From: Chitinophaga oryzae
Lineage (GTDB): Bacteria > Bacteroidota > Bacteroidia > Chitinophagales > Chitinophagaceae
DNA: 64,000 nt
NCBI RefSeq assembly: GCF_012516375.2
Contig: NZ_CP051204.2
Location: forward strand, 6,014,001 to 6,078,000
Direction of reading: 5' to 3'
This document shows positions 34,158-43,165 of the stretch, piece after piece (position 1 is the first letter of the stretch; every line of letters begins with the position of its first letter). Below the pieces are notes generated by a model. It ran no database searches, was not told the origin of the DNA, and worked only from the letters and a program-made list of their open reading frames with translations. The translations under genes were made by a program, and so were the position numbers.

Positions 34158-34730
34158 TTATCCTTTTGCGCGGATGCGGCTCAGGGTTTCGAGGGTGATC
34201 CCCAGGTAGGAAGCGATATGGCCCAGCTGTACCTGCCGTACGATCTCCGGATAGCGGGCCACCAGCTGTTCGTACCGCTCTTTCGCCGTAGCGAACTGCA
34301 GGCTGGCCAGTCGTTCTTCCAGCCAGATGGCATATGCCTCCATGCTCAGCGTCCATACTTTTTCAAACACCGGGAAGCGTTCCCGCAGCCGGTCCATTTT
34401 CTCCACCGACACCACTTCCACGAGGCTGTCTTCCAGCACTTCGAACGACTCCGGGCTGGGCGTCAGGCGGGTGGCGCTTTCCAGTGACAGTACCACGTCG
34501 CCGGCAAAACAAAAAGAGGTCGTGACTTCACGGCCGTCTTTCAGGTAAAATCCTCTGACGGCGCCGGAAAGCAGGATGTAGGTATGCCGGCAGATCTGCC
34601 CCTGTTCCAGCAGCAGATCACCTTTTTTAAACTTTTTTTCCTGTGCCGCCTCATCATAGGCGTCGCGCAGGGCCTCGTCCTGAAAAGCAGCCGTGAGTAT
34701 TTCTTCGATAATAGCCTCCTGGTATTTCAT
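34158..34730 (-). CDS. Crp/Fnr-type transcriptional regulator
   Basis: A 190-residue protein. The effector barrel reads FKKGDLLLEQGQICRHTYIL and GAVRGFYLKDGREVTTSF, and the C-terminal segment RYEQLVARYPEIVRQVQLGH is followed by IASYLGITLETLSRIRAKG. It is a second member of the same branch as the protein at 31031-31588. It lies 75 bases upstream of the DUF418 gene on the same strand and may control it. Confidence 0.88.
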   Translation of the reverse strand: MKYQEAIIEEILTAAFQDEALRDAYDEAAQEKKFKKGDLLLEQGQICRHTYILLSGAVRGFYLKDGREVTTSFCFAGDVVLSLESATRLTPSPESFEVLEDSLVEVVSVEKMDRLRERFPVFEKVWTLSMEAYAIWLEERLASLQFATAKERYEQLVARYPEIVRQVQLGHIASYLGITLETLSRIRAKG

Positions 34731-34834
34731 GGCTACAAGGTACGGAATTCCGCTCCTGTAAGCGCTGTATCAGCATGATCACAGAAATATCAGACAGCCG
34801 TTCCGTTTTTCATCTTCGCTTCATCTTGCCCCGC

Positions 34835-34842
34835 TACTTTTG
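34835..34842 (+). promoter_or_regulatory. -7 box (TACTTTTG) of the low-complexity protein cassette
   Basis: TACTTTTG matches TAnnTTTG and ends 37 bases before the start at 34880. No clear -33 TTG is found at 17-23 bases. Confidence 0.4.
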
Positions 34843-34879
34843 GTGACATATCATTCAAACACCTGAAAAACCGTTTATT

Positions 34880-35509
34880 ATGAAATCTACAATCTTGTTC
34901 CTCGCAGCGTTCACTTTTTCCGGAGCAGTTTTTGCACAAACGGCAGCCGTAAAGGCTGGCGGCAGTATGAACACCAGGGTGCAAGCCGGCCAGGCGCAAA
35001 CGACAGCCGGCGGTAGCGGGAGCGCCACCCTGTCAGGACCGGCCGGCAACAGCGCCGGGGTGAGCACCAACCCATCCGCGGCGGCGGCAGCGACCGGCCA
35101 GGGGACGGCCACTCACCAACAGGAGATAACAATCCCTGCTGCGTCCGTGGAAAATGCAGCTGTACAAACCGCCGGTAGCGTGCAAACGACGATGCAGCAG
35201 GGAGTGCAGGCCGCAACAACGGCGGTCGCCACACCCGTGGAGGCAACCGGCAGGCAGGCGATACAAGCCGGTATCAGCGTGATGGATGCACAGGCAACCG
35301 TACAGGCTACGGCGCGGCAAACACTGAAGACCGGCACAGTAACCATACCTTCCGGTGCACCGGCAGCGGCCGGGCAAACGCTGAAAGCCGGTACAGGCGT
35401 CATTAACGCGGCATCCGGCATCAACGCTGCCACCCGGCCGGCGGTAAAAGTGGCGCCGGTGCGCGTCAATACGAAAATCACAGGCGGCGCAGGCCTGGGC
35501 ATATTGTAA
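34880..35509 (+). CDS. Low-complexity exported Ala/Gly/Thr-rich protein
   Basis: A 209-residue protein with signal peptide (MKSTILFLAAFTFSGAVFAQ). The mature part is nearly all Ala, Gly, Thr, Ser, Val and Gln. Irregular internal repeats include ARQTLKTGTVTIPSGAPA and AGQTLKAGTGVINAASGI, and QTAGSVQTTMQQGVQAATTA. Charged residues are rare. It is unlikely to be an enzyme; a surface or matrix structural role is possible. It opens the plus-strand cassette that ends with a two-component system. A 14-bp hairpin separates it from the next gene. Confidence 0.72.
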   Translation: MKSTILFLAAFTFSGAVFAQTAAVKAGGSMNTRVQAGQAQTTAGGSGSATLSGPAGNSAGVSTNPSAAAAATGQGTATHQQEITIPAASVENAAVQTAGSVQTTMQQGVQAATTAVATPVEATGRQAIQAGISVMDAQATVQATARQTLKTGTVTIPSGAPAAAGQTLKAGTGVINAASGINAATRPAVKVAPVRVNTKITGGAGLGIL

Positions 35510-35523
35510 TTTCAAAAGAAAAA

Positions 35524-35560
35524 GCAGAATTTTGCCGGCAACACAACGGCGAAATTCTGC
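35524..35560. other. Stable hairpin between two exported-protein genes
   Basis: GCAGAATTTTGCCG pairs with CGGCGAAATTCTGC (14 pairs including one G-T) around a 9-base loop. No T-run follows on the plus strand, so it may be an RNA processing or stabilising element, not a full terminator. On the minus strand it is followed by TTTTTC. Confidence 0.55.
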
Positions 35561-35575
35561 CCCCGTTCCGTTCAT

Positions 35576-35905
35576 ATGGTAAGACTGTTCATATCTGCAT
35601 CCCTGCTAATGTCTGTCATGGCATTGCTGCAGCCTCACAAAGGCTACGGCTATGGATACGGGTATGTCAGTACAGCTAACCATATGGGCGCATCAGCAGA
35701 CAGCGTTCCGCCGGCGCACATGCCGGCAGATAAACCTGTTGAAAAACCAGTAACACCATCGGTGGTCCCGGAAGTAAAACTGCCGGAAATAAAGGAAGTG
35801 CCTAAATCCAGGCGCGGCATCAAACCGATGGCTATTCCTTCTCCATTGCCTGTCCAACCAATCAGGATTATTAAACCAAAAATCATTGTCCGAAAGCTGA
35901 TCTGA
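35576..35905 (+). CDS. Small exported Pro/Lys-rich protein
   Basis: A 109-residue protein with a hydrophobic N-terminus (MVRLFISASLLMSVMALLQP). It has GYGYGYGYV directly after, then a Pro/Val/Lys-rich region (KPVEKPVTPSVVPEVKLP, PMAIPSPLPVQPIRIIKPK) that recalls TonB-type spacers. No known domain. It lies between the low-complexity protein and the predicted barrel. With no close homologue recognised, the start at 35576 is tentative. Confidence 0.6.
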   Translation: MVRLFISASLLMSVMALLQPHKGYGYGYGYVSTANHMGASADSVPPAHMPADKPVEKPVTPSVVPEVKLPEIKEVPKSRRGIKPMAIPSPLPVQPIRIIKPKIIVRKLI

Positions 35906-35927
35906 CGGGTAATAACATTGATATAAC

Positions 35928-36809
35928 ATGAGATATGCACTAATACTGGCCCTACTGACAGGGCTGTGCCATAGCTCCGTGCAGGCGCAGGACACCGCGC
36001 AAACAAACGCACGGACGGCGCCAGCAGACACTGTTGCCACTAAAAAAACAACCTTCACCCTGGGCGCCCTGTATGCCAGCAACGCCAGCTATTACGGGCA
36101 GACAGCCGCCACCGCCCTGCCCTATCTGGCCGCCAGCGGCGTGGTACAGTTTCCCTTCGGCCTGTACTTCAGCGGCACGGCCTACCGCCTGCTGCAGGAC
36201 TCAGCCAACACCGTTTCGGCCACCAGCGCCACCGTAGGGTTCAACATCCCGATAGGAAAAAAACTAACCGCCACCCTGGCCTACAGCCACACCTTCTACC
36301 CCGCTTCCTCACAGTTCCTGCAGGCCGCCAACCCGGACAACGCCTCGGCTGAACTGAAATACGCCTACTGGCTGACCAGCGGCATCCAGGCAGACTACGC
36401 ATTCGGTAAAACGCAGGACCTGTTTCTCACCTTCAACACCGGGAAACAGATCACCCTCGGCAGCATCGCCCGAAACAAAGACCTGATCACACTGACGCCT
36501 GCCATAGACATCGTGGCCGGCACCCAACGCTTCTACCGGAGCTATGTGGAAGAAAAATACCTGCAGCTCAGCAAACTGGGACTGCCACTGCCACTACTGC
36601 CCGGTATACCGGCTGGCCGGCAGACAGTAACGGAAGAAGCCTCCAGCTTCGATCTCCTGTCGTACAATCTCAAAGTGCCGCTGGCCTACAACCGCGCACA
36701 CTACATGGTGGAAGTGGAATACCAGCTGTCCCTGCTGAGCGACAAAGCCCTCAGCGGCGCCGGCGAAACCCGCTCTTTTTTGAATTGCAGCTTTTATTAC
36801 CAGTTCTGA
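35928..36809 (+). CDS. Predicted outer-membrane beta-barrel protein of unknown function
   Basis: A 293-residue protein with signal peptide (MRYALILALLTGLCHSSVQAQ). The rest alternates hydrophobic strands, such as GKKLTATLAYSHTFYPA, LKYAYWLTSGIQADYAF and NLKVPLAYNRAHYMVEVEYQ, and ends with an aromatic residue (SFYYQF), the usual last-strand signature of outer-membrane barrels. It is one base from the response regulator gene, so barrel and two-component system are one operon. It may be a target or a sensor component of that system. Confidence 0.75.
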   Translation: MRYALILALLTGLCHSSVQAQDTAQTNARTAPADTVATKKTTFTLGALYASNASYYGQTAATALPYLAASGVVQFPFGLYFSGTAYRLLQDSANTVSATSATVGFNIPIGKKLTATLAYSHTFYPASSQFLQAANPDNASAELKYAYWLTSGIQADYAFGKTQDLFLTFNTGKQITLGSIARNKDLITLTPAIDIVAGTQRFYRSYVEEKYLQLSKLGLPLPLLPGIPAGRQTVTEEASSFDLLSYNLKVPLAYNRAHYMVEVEYQLSLLSDKALSGAGETRSFLNCSFYYQF

Positions 36810-36810
36810 T

Positions 36811-37482
36811 ATGAAGGTGTTAATCATCGAAGATGAAAAATCCATGGCCGCCGAAATGGAAGCCTTCCTGAAAAAGGCCTACCGCTGCGACCTCGTGGCA
36901 TCTGCCCGCCAGGCCATAGACCGGCTGGAAGACACTACCTACGACTTCGTATTGCTGGACCTCGGCCTGCCGGACATGGACGGGCTGCAACTGCTGCAAC
37001 AGGCCAGGAAACTATGCCCGGAAGCAGCCTGCATCATCCTCACCGCCCGCGGGCAGCTGGAAGACCGTATCAAAGGCCTCGACCTGGGGGCGGACGACTA
37101 CCTGCCCAAACCCTTTTCCCTGCTGGAACTGCAGTCCCGTATGCAGGCCATCTCCCGCAGGAAATTCGGACTGCAGGACGTACTGGTGCCGCTGGGCGAT
37201 TTTAACGTGGACCTGCAAAAGAGAAACGTCTATTTCGAACAAACAGAAATAACCCTTTCCCGCAAAGAGTTCGACCTGCTGAGTTATATGCTGCTGCATA
37301 AAAACAGGCCGCTCTCACGCATGCAGCTCAGCGACCATATCTGGGGCGATCTGGCAGATGATGAGTACGACTCCAACTATATCGACGTGCATATCAAAAA
37401 TATCCGGAGGAAACTGTCCGCCTACGCGGCGGTGGACTGGCTGCAGACCATCCGCCATGTGGGCTATAAAATAAAGATCTGA
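36811..37482 (+). CDS. OmpR/PhoB family response regulator
   Basis: A 223-residue protein. Receiver: acidic pair IIEDE, phosphoacceptor Asp50 in LLDLGLPDMDG, Thr77 and Lys99 in YLPKPFSLLEL. Winged helix: SRKEFDLLSYMLLHKN, SRMQLSDHIWGD and DVHIKNIRRKLSAY, ending TIRHVGYKIKI. It starts one base after the barrel gene and is followed two bases later by the sensor kinase, so all three are translationally close. Confidence 0.95.
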   Translation: MKVLIIEDEKSMAAEMEAFLKKAYRCDLVASARQAIDRLEDTTYDFVLLDLGLPDMDGLQLLQQARKLCPEAACIILTARGQLEDRIKGLDLGADDYLPKPFSLLELQSRMQAISRRKFGLQDVLVPLGDFNVDLQKRNVYFEQTEITLSRKEFDLLSYMLLHKNRPLSRMQLSDHIWGDLADDEYDSNYIDVHIKNIRRKLSAYAAVDWLQTIRHVGYKIKI

Positions 37483-37484
37483 GC

Positions 37485-38795
37485 GTGAAACTGTTTACCA
37501 AACTGACATTATTCATCACCCTGTCAAAAATGGCGGTAGCATTGCTGTTTGTACTGCTGCTGCCGGTATTGACAGAAGACATCGCGCATCAGTACAACGA
37601 CTACTATCTCCGGGAACAAAAGAAAAAAGTGCTGCAGGTAATACGCCAAAACGGCATCGACGCCTACCTGCAGGGGGAAGAAACCTACGGCAGCTATACC
37701 ATGCTGAAAGAAGAATATATCTCGCTGGAACCTGCCGGCAAAACCATCCGGCCGGACACGATCGCCACCGTGCAACGTGTGGTGGAAGGCGACACCCTCA
37801 CCTACCGCGTGCTGACACACATCCTGCAAGCCGGCCACCGTGACTTCCTGCTTGAAGTAGGTAAAAAAACAACTACCATCAGTCAATACAACCGTCCCTT
37901 ACAGCGCATGGCCCTCTATGTGCTCGGCGGCCTTATCGTCATTACCATCCTCATCGACCTGGTATTTACACGCCTGCTGCTGAAACCTCTCGGCGTTATC
38001 ATCCAGACAAGGCTGCTTCACCGACGCTTCCCCTTCAGGGAACAAGCCCCTCCGGTGAAAACATCCACCACCGACTTTCAATACCTCGACGATTCGCTCG
38101 TAGAGCTGATGGATAAAATCAACGAAGCTTTCGAAAAAGAACGGGAATTCACCTCCAACGCATCGCACGAACTGATGACACCTGTCAGCATCCTGCAAAC
38201 AAAAATGGAGAACCTCCTCGAAGAAAGGGAAACAGACGAAGCGCTCCAGCAGAAAATACAGGGGATGATGAAAACACTGAAACGCCTGAAAAAAATCGTG
38301 CACTCCCTGCTGCTGATCTCCCGCATAGAAAACGACCAGTTCCCTAAAAATGATCAGCTCTCTCCCCTGCAGCTGGTGACCGACGTGATGGAGGAGCTGT
38401 CTCACCGCCTGGAAGAAAAAAAACTCCGCTTTTCGATGCAGCTGTCATCGAAGACCATATTGCACCATCTCAACCAGGACCTGATCTTCCAGCTGGTATA
38501 CAACCTGCTGCAGAATGCCATCAAATACAACCGGGAAAACGGCAGCATTACCGTCACCGACGAAACCCGTCCTGACGCCTACCTCCTGGTAATCGCTGAC
38601 ACCGGCGTCGGTATCCCGGCACGGGATGTAGATACTATTTTCCGCCGCTTCCGGAAAATACAGCGGGGCACCACAGAAGGCTACGGGCTGGGCCTTTCTA
38701 TTGCCCATACCATCGCGCAGTACCATCACATAAACATCAGCGTAACAACGGCGGTAGACCAGGGCAGTACCTTCACGCTGCGGTTTCCTTTATAA
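37485..38795 (+). CDS. Two-component sensor histidine kinase
   Basis: A 436-residue protein starting with GTG two bases after the response regulator. Two transmembrane helices (residues about 8-29 and 143-165) flank a periplasmic domain of 110 residues. The H-box is SNASHELMTPVSIL with His228, and the ATPase domain shows LVYNLLQNAIKYNREN (N box), IADTGVGIP (G1) and GYGLGLSIAHTI (G2). It partners with the preceding regulator, and the small exported proteins upstream are possible ligands or regulated products. Confidence 0.93.
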   Translation: MKLFTKLTLFITLSKMAVALLFVLLLPVLTEDIAHQYNDYYLREQKKKVLQVIRQNGIDAYLQGEETYGSYTMLKEEYISLEPAGKTIRPDTIATVQRVVEGDTLTYRVLTHILQAGHRDFLLEVGKKTTTISQYNRPLQRMALYVLGGLIVITILIDLVFTRLLLKPLGVIIQTRLLHRRFPFREQAPPVKTSTTDFQYLDDSLVELMDKINEAFEKEREFTSNASHELMTPVSILQTKMENLLEERETDEALQQKIQGMMKTLKRLKKIVHSLLLISRIENDQFPKNDQLSPLQLVTDVMEELSHRLEEKKLRFSMQLSSKTILHHLNQDLIFQLVYNLLQNAIKYNRENGSITVTDETRPDAYLLVIADTGVGIPARDVDTIFRRFRKIQRGTTEGYGLGLSIAHTIAQYHHINISVTTAVDQGSTFTLRFPL

Positions 38796-38893
38796 CAGCT
38801 TTCGGCAGAAAAACGGGATGTCCAGCCGCCCGGCCTGTTTGCTTTATATTCCCTATCTTCGCCGGCAATGACCTGAAATTGTGCGTTAACGAC

Positions 38894-39787
38894 ATGAAAT
38901 ACGACATCAAGGGGAAAACGTATTCCTATATTGCTGGCATCAAAGACAATAACCCCGTCCGGCTTAGTTTTGATCAGCTCTCTGTACATACTTTCCGCCT
39001 CAGCTTCGAGCCGTGGTACCAGGCAGGCTATTGGGACGATTCCTGCGTTCCCCACGTGCTGCTCGATGGCGATACGGTTGTTGCCAACGCAACGGTCAAT
39101 ATCCTCCGGGTACGCTGGCAGGGCCAAGAAAAAACCTGGCTGCAGCTGGGCACCGTCATGACACATCCCGACTACCGCCACCAGGGCCTCTCCCGTTGGC
39201 TGATGGATAAAATATTCGAAGAATGGGCTGGTAAATACGACGCCATGGTGCTGTTTGCCAACAAACGCGTGCTCGGCTTCTATCCGAAATTCGGGTTCAT
39301 ACCGGCCGGCGAATACCAGTACCATACCCGGCAGCTGTCGCCCCAAACAGGCAAAGTACGCCGGCTGGACATGGACAACGCGGCCGACAGGGAACTGCTC
39401 CTGCAGAAATATGCACAGTCCAACCCGTTCGCCGCACTGACAGTGACCGCCCCCGCCGGCCTGCTGATGTTCTATTGTACACAGTTCATGAAGACAAGCG
39501 TGTACTACCTGGAAGAAACAGCTGTGATCGCAGTGGTGGAACACGAAGGAGGCGTGATGACCTGTCATGATATTTTTGGAGAAACCAGCCATTCGTTACC
39601 GCTCCTTTTGTCTGTGCTGATGGAGAAAGACACCCGACAGGTGGTACTTGGTTTCACACCGGCGGATGTTACCGGCTTCACCATGCTGCCGTTGAAGACA
39701 GAAGACCTCACGCTTTTTGTACTGAACGGCAAAGAGAACATTTTCGCCGGCCATCAGCTGATGATACCTACTTTGGCACATACTTAA
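38894..39787 (+). CDS. GNAT family N-acetyltransferase
   Basis: The start is at the ATG at 38894 (MKYDIKGKTYSY); a TTG at 38879 is an alternative. The product is 297 residues. LQLGTVMTHPDYRHQGLSRW is the acetyl-CoA-binding motif A (R/Q-x-x-G-x-G/A-like RHQGLS), and FANKRVLGFYPKFGF is motif B. The C-terminal 160 residues form a second beta-rich domain seen in Eis-like and related GNAT proteins. Substrate unknown. It is separated from the kinase gene by about 100 bases and is probably a separate unit. Confidence 0.85.
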   Translation: MKYDIKGKTYSYIAGIKDNNPVRLSFDQLSVHTFRLSFEPWYQAGYWDDSCVPHVLLDGDTVVANATVNILRVRWQGQEKTWLQLGTVMTHPDYRHQGLSRWLMDKIFEEWAGKYDAMVLFANKRVLGFYPKFGFIPAGEYQYHTRQLSPQTGKVRRLDMDNAADRELLLQKYAQSNPFAALTVTAPAGLLMFYCTQFMKTSVYYLEETAVIAVVEHEGGVMTCHDIFGETSHSLPLLLSVLMEKDTRQVVLGFTPADVTGFTMLPLKTEDLTLFVLNGKENIFAGHQLMIPTLAHT

Positions 39788-39823
39788 TCACACATATCCC
39801 ATAGAAAAAGAATCCGTTTATTT

Positions 39824-40717
39824 ATGAAAAAGCTTTTATTGTTTTTATTCGTTTGTATCTCCCATCAACTGTTTGCGCAGGAGGAACCCAATTTCCCGGA
39901 CATGCGCAGCTGGTCGATTTACCTGAGCGGCAACGACTCCATCGACCGGTACATTTTTTCCGACACCGCCTATATAAGGGTGTCTCCCGATACCAAACAG
40001 TCCCCCATCGACACACTGATGGCCGGCGATAACATCACGGTGACCGGTATGACCGCCCAAAGCCTCACCATCCGCGGCCTGCAGGGCCCGTGGCTGAAAA
40101 TCGGCTACCGTAAAAACGGGGAATACCGGAGCGGGTACATCTGGCAGGGCCTTGTCAGCTGCGCCCCGTTGCGCCGCGGCGATCTCAAATTCGTATATGG
40201 CATTGAACGCAGGGCCGACAGCATCGCGGTATCCGGCAATAAAAGAGACACCTTTCCCAAATACCTGGTACGACTAAAAGTGGTGCAGAACGGCATACTG
40301 CTCGCCAAAGCGGCGCAGATCATCGGCGATGATGAAACCGCCAACTTCAGCGATGGCAAAATCATGAGCGGCATGGGCCTCACCAACGTACAACACATAG
40401 TAGTGCTCACTTTCACCGGCGCGGCCTGCGGCATTCCCACGGACGAATATTATTTCGCATGGACCAAAGACGGCCAGCTGCAACAGCTCCTGACCAAAAC
40501 CAATATCGGCGATGCCGATGCGTACTATCATTCCGAGGAATTCATATTCCCCAATGAAAAGAACGGGCAACCGGATATGATCGCCTGGAACATGGAAGAA
40601 GCTGAAGCCACCGATAAAGTGGACAAAAACGGCATGAACATCATGAAAGTGACCGCGAAGAAAAGTAAACGTTACGCGTGGGATGGCGAAAACAAAAAAA
40701 TCACCGAAGCAAAATGA
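39824..40717 (+). CDS. Exported protein with SH3-like region
   Basis: A 297-residue protein with signal peptide (MKKLLLFLFVCISHQLFAQ). Residues about 45-110 read like a bacterial SH3 domain (TAYIRVSPDTKQSP, GPWLKIGYRKNGEYRSGYIW). The rest is a beta-rich unknown domain. It overlaps the start of the next gene by four bases (ATGA) and so is translationally coupled to it. Confidence 0.7.
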   Translation: MKKLLLFLFVCISHQLFAQEEPNFPDMRSWSIYLSGNDSIDRYIFSDTAYIRVSPDTKQSPIDTLMAGDNITVTGMTAQSLTIRGLQGPWLKIGYRKNGEYRSGYIWQGLVSCAPLRRGDLKFVYGIERRADSIAVSGNKRDTFPKYLVRLKVVQNGILLAKAAQIIGDDETANFSDGKIMSGMGLTNVQHIVVLTFTGAACGIPTDEYYFAWTKDGQLQQLLTKTNIGDADAYYHSEEFIFPNEKNGQPDMIAWNMEEAEATDKVDKNGMNIMKVTAKKSKRYAWDGENKKITEAK

Positions 40718-41340
40718 CCACACACAAACCAGCACCCGATTGGTACGCCCCTTTCGCGGCATACGACAAAACCGCCTACTTCCACAACATTCACCCCGTG
40801 GAGTGGCGCGCCCAGTTACAATCTTCCAGCGGCGGACGGTTGTTCCACATAAAATATTACGGGGAACTGTTTAACTGGGAAGTGAAACAGGAACCGCGTC
40901 ATCTCGAACTGCACGAGAAACACTACGGTAAAAATTTCAACGGCCTCATCACCAATACCGATGAAGCGCCCGAGCTGATCTATGCTGTAGACATCAGCAC
41001 CGGTGAAGAAATCCTGTTGTTCGACGGCGCCCGCCAGGGTCACGATAATTATTTCTGTAACGAATGGACGCCCGAACAGCTGAACAACCGGCCAATCACG
41101 CGGACCTACACGGATGCTGCCGGCAACAGCATTTTCGAAATTGTATTGCACGCCTTTTTTAATATAGATTACGAAGACGAACTCGACACCTTCCTCAATG
41201 AAGATGGTGAACTCCGGCTGATCACCGGCGAAAAAACAGATCTGGCCCACCTGCAACGTAACGGCTTTGATGCTTTTGCCATCGATGCCTATACCGAACA
41301 GGGAGAATTTGTATCCATTCACAGCGCCGAACTGGCCTGA
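40714..41340 (+). CDS. Cytosolic protein of unknown function
   Basis: A 208-residue protein starting at the ATG at 40714, inside the stop of the preceding gene. There is no signal peptide. Phrases such as AYFHNIHPVEWRAQLQ, ITNTDEAPELIYAVDI and NIDYEDELDTFLNEDGE are acidic and not tied to a known family. ATGA coupling to the exported SH3-like protein and 26 bases to the DUF2314 protein suggest a three-gene operon. Confidence 0.72.
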   Translation: MTTHKPAPDWYAPFAAYDKTAYFHNIHPVEWRAQLQSSSGGRLFHIKYYGELFNWEVKQEPRHLELHEKHYGKNFNGLITNTDEAPELIYAVDISTGEEILLFDGARQGHDNYFCNEWTPEQLNNRPITRTYTDAAGNSIFEIVLHAFFNIDYEDELDTFLNEDGELRLITGEKTDLAHLQRNGFDAFAIDAYTEQGEFVSIHSAELA

Positions 41341-41366
41341 CACATTAACCTGAAAAAACAGTAATC

Positions 41367-42125
41367 ATGTCCGACAAAATTTTCTTCGCCAAAGGAGACA
41401 GCCCCGAAATGATCGACGCTTTTGCTAAAGCGCAAGCCACCTTCAAATACTTCTGGCGGGAGCTCTCCTGGGAACATCGCCGCATCATCCCGGGCCTGAA
41501 CGTAGCCTGCGTGAAAGTAGCCTTCTCCCAGCAACTCCCCGGCGATAGCGAACCCACCGTTGAACACATGTGGATCAACGATATCCATTTTGATGGCGAT
41601 ACCATCTTCGGTACCCTGATCAACGACCCGAACGAGCTGACCAACGTGAGCAACGGTGATGAAATCAGCATTCCGTTAACGCAGATCAGCGACTGGCTGT
41701 TTGCCATCAACGACCGCACCTACGGCGGTTTCACCATCCAGGCCATGCGCGCCGGCATGACCGAAGAAGAAAGACAGGAACACGACGAAGCATGGGGCCT
41801 CGAATTCGGCGACTACAACAACATCCTCGTTGTAAACAACCAGGAAGAGAATCCGGAAAACCTGATCGAACATCCCATGAGCCGCAACATGCAACAGAGC
41901 TTTGTGGATTTCCTGCAACAAAATCCGGATGAACTGAATGCAAAAGATGAAGCAGGCTATACGCTGCTGCATAAAGAAACCATCGCCGGAAACCTCACCA
42001 CCGTGCAGGTATTACTGCAACAAGGCGCCAACGCGGCCGAGCGGACTACCGGCGGCAAAACGGCACTGGATTTCGCCAAACAGCTGAACTGGGAACACCT
42101 GGTCCCCGTGCTGGAAGGAAAATAA
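41367..42125 (+). CDS. DUF2314 protein with ankyrin repeats
   Basis: A 252-residue cytosolic protein. The N-terminal 140 residues fit DUF2314 (HMWINDIHFDGDTIFGTLIN, SDWLFAINDRTYGGFTIQ). The C-terminal part has ankyrin-type repeats (DEAGYTLLHKETIAGNLTTV, LLQQGANAAERTTGGKTALD). DUF2314 with ankyrin repeats is a known combination in small cytosolic proteins of unknown function, sometimes linked to toxin immunity. No toxin gene is adjacent. The gene ends at a strong terminator. Confidence 0.88.
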   Translation: MSDKIFFAKGDSPEMIDAFAKAQATFKYFWRELSWEHRRIIPGLNVACVKVAFSQQLPGDSEPTVEHMWINDIHFDGDTIFGTLINDPNELTNVSNGDEISIPLTQISDWLFAINDRTYGGFTIQAMRAGMTEEERQEHDEAWGLEFGDYNNILVVNNQEENPENLIEHPMSRNMQQSFVDFLQQNPDELNAKDEAGYTLLHKETIAGNLTTVQVLLQQGANAAERTTGGKTALDFAKQLNWEHLVPVLEGK

Positions 42126-42128
42126 ATC

Positions 42129-42165
42129 ACAACAAAGGCAGCAGTTGACCTGCTGCCTTTGTTGT
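42129..42165. terminator. Bidirectional terminator between convergent genes
   Basis: ACAACAAAGGCAGCAG and its exact inverse form a 16-bp perfect stem with a 5-base TTGAC loop. It lies right after the DUF2314 stop and touches the stop of the convergent SDR gene at 42165. Confidence 0.85.
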
Positions 42166-43034
42166 CATAGGAACAAGGCTTTGTGGTCCTCCACAAACTG
42201 TTCAAAACGAATGGCAGCATGTCCTGTCACCTCCTGCACCGCCTTGCTCACTACCGCCGCTTCTCCCCTGGCATAATGCGCGTAGTCTTCTATCAGTCCG
42301 CCTACCTGCCATTCCGGGAACCCCGCTGCCCGTACGGCCCCTTCCATCTGCTCCGGACTCACATCCACAAATTTCACCGGTTTGCGCAGCACACGGGTGA
42401 AGATGTCTGCCATCTCGTAATGGGTCACGGCTTCTCCCCCGGTGATATCATAAATTTTGTTCTCATGCCCCTGCGTTGTTAAGGCATGTGCGGCTACCGC
42501 GGCAATATCCCGCACATCTACCGCGCTGATAGCGGCGTTTCCCACAGCGGCGTAAAACTGTCCTTCGTCTTTAATGTAGTCTTTAAACGCCAGCAGTCCC
42601 TGCATGTACAGGTTGGGGCGCAGGAAAGTATAAGTCAGGTCCAGTTCCCGGATCCTGTTTTCCACCCGCGCATGGTAGCGTAAAAAACGGACCGGAGACT
42701 GTTCCGCTGCCGCAAACTGCGACAGTTTAACGATATGTTGTACGCCGGCAGCATGTGCGGCTACTGCGAAGTTGAGCTGTAATGTTTCCGCCTGTTCGGA
42801 GGAGTTGGTGAGCAGGAAAGCTTTTTCTATCCCCCGCAATGCTTTGCCTACCGCTTTTTCATCTGCGAGGTCGGCAATGATGATTTCTGCCTCCGGGATG
42901 CTTTTTAGGTATTGGTTGCTATCGTCGCCGCGGACGATCGCTTTGAAAGGTACATGCGCTGCCGACAGTCTTTTTACCAGTTGAGTGCCCACGTTACCGG
43001 TGGCGCCGGTGATAAGTATTTTTGCCTGTGTCAT
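42165..43034 (-). CDS. NmrA-like SDR (NAD(P)-binding) oxidoreductase
   Basis: The start is at the ATG at 43034 (MTQAKILITGATGNVGTQ), giving 289 residues; the frame runs up to 43175. ITGATGNVGTQLVKRL is the NmrA-type nucleotide-binding site, with LSQFAAAEQSPVRFLRYHAR and YTFLRPNLYMQ later. This is the NAD(P)H-binding quinone-oxidoreductase-like group, with no clear catalytic YxxxK. The gene stands alone, upstream of a small CBM-like gene on the same strand. Confidence 0.88.
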   Translation of the reverse strand: MTQAKILITGATGNVGTQLVKRLSAAHVPFKAIVRGDDSNQYLKSIPEAEIIIADLADEKAVGKALRGIEKAFLLTNSSEQAETLQLNFAVAAHAAGVQHIVKLSQFAAAEQSPVRFLRYHARVENRIRELDLTYTFLRPNLYMQGLLAFKDYIKDEGQFYAAVGNAAISAVDVRDIAAVAAHALTTQGHENKIYDITGGEAVTHYEMADIFTRVLRKPVKFVDVSPEQMEGAVRAAGFPEWQVGGLIEDYAHYARGEAAVVSKAVQEVTGHAAIRFEQFVEDHKALFL

Positions 43035-43128
43035 AAAACGTATTTTTTGTTTTTGTTTGATGACACAAAGATGGTTCACTGTCACGGCCTGAAATTGTAA
43101 GAAAACGAAAATGGGGAAAGGAAGAAAA

Positions 43129-43154
43129 AGGGGCCTGCACTGTGGCCGGCCCCT
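43129..43154 (-). terminator. Terminator after small CBM-like gene
   Basis: AGGGGCC and GGCCCCT make a 7-bp stem (loop of 12 bases) followed by TTTTTCTTCC on the minus strand. It is 11 bases past the stop at 43166. Confidence 0.7.
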
Positions 43155-43165
43155 ATCGTTAATAA

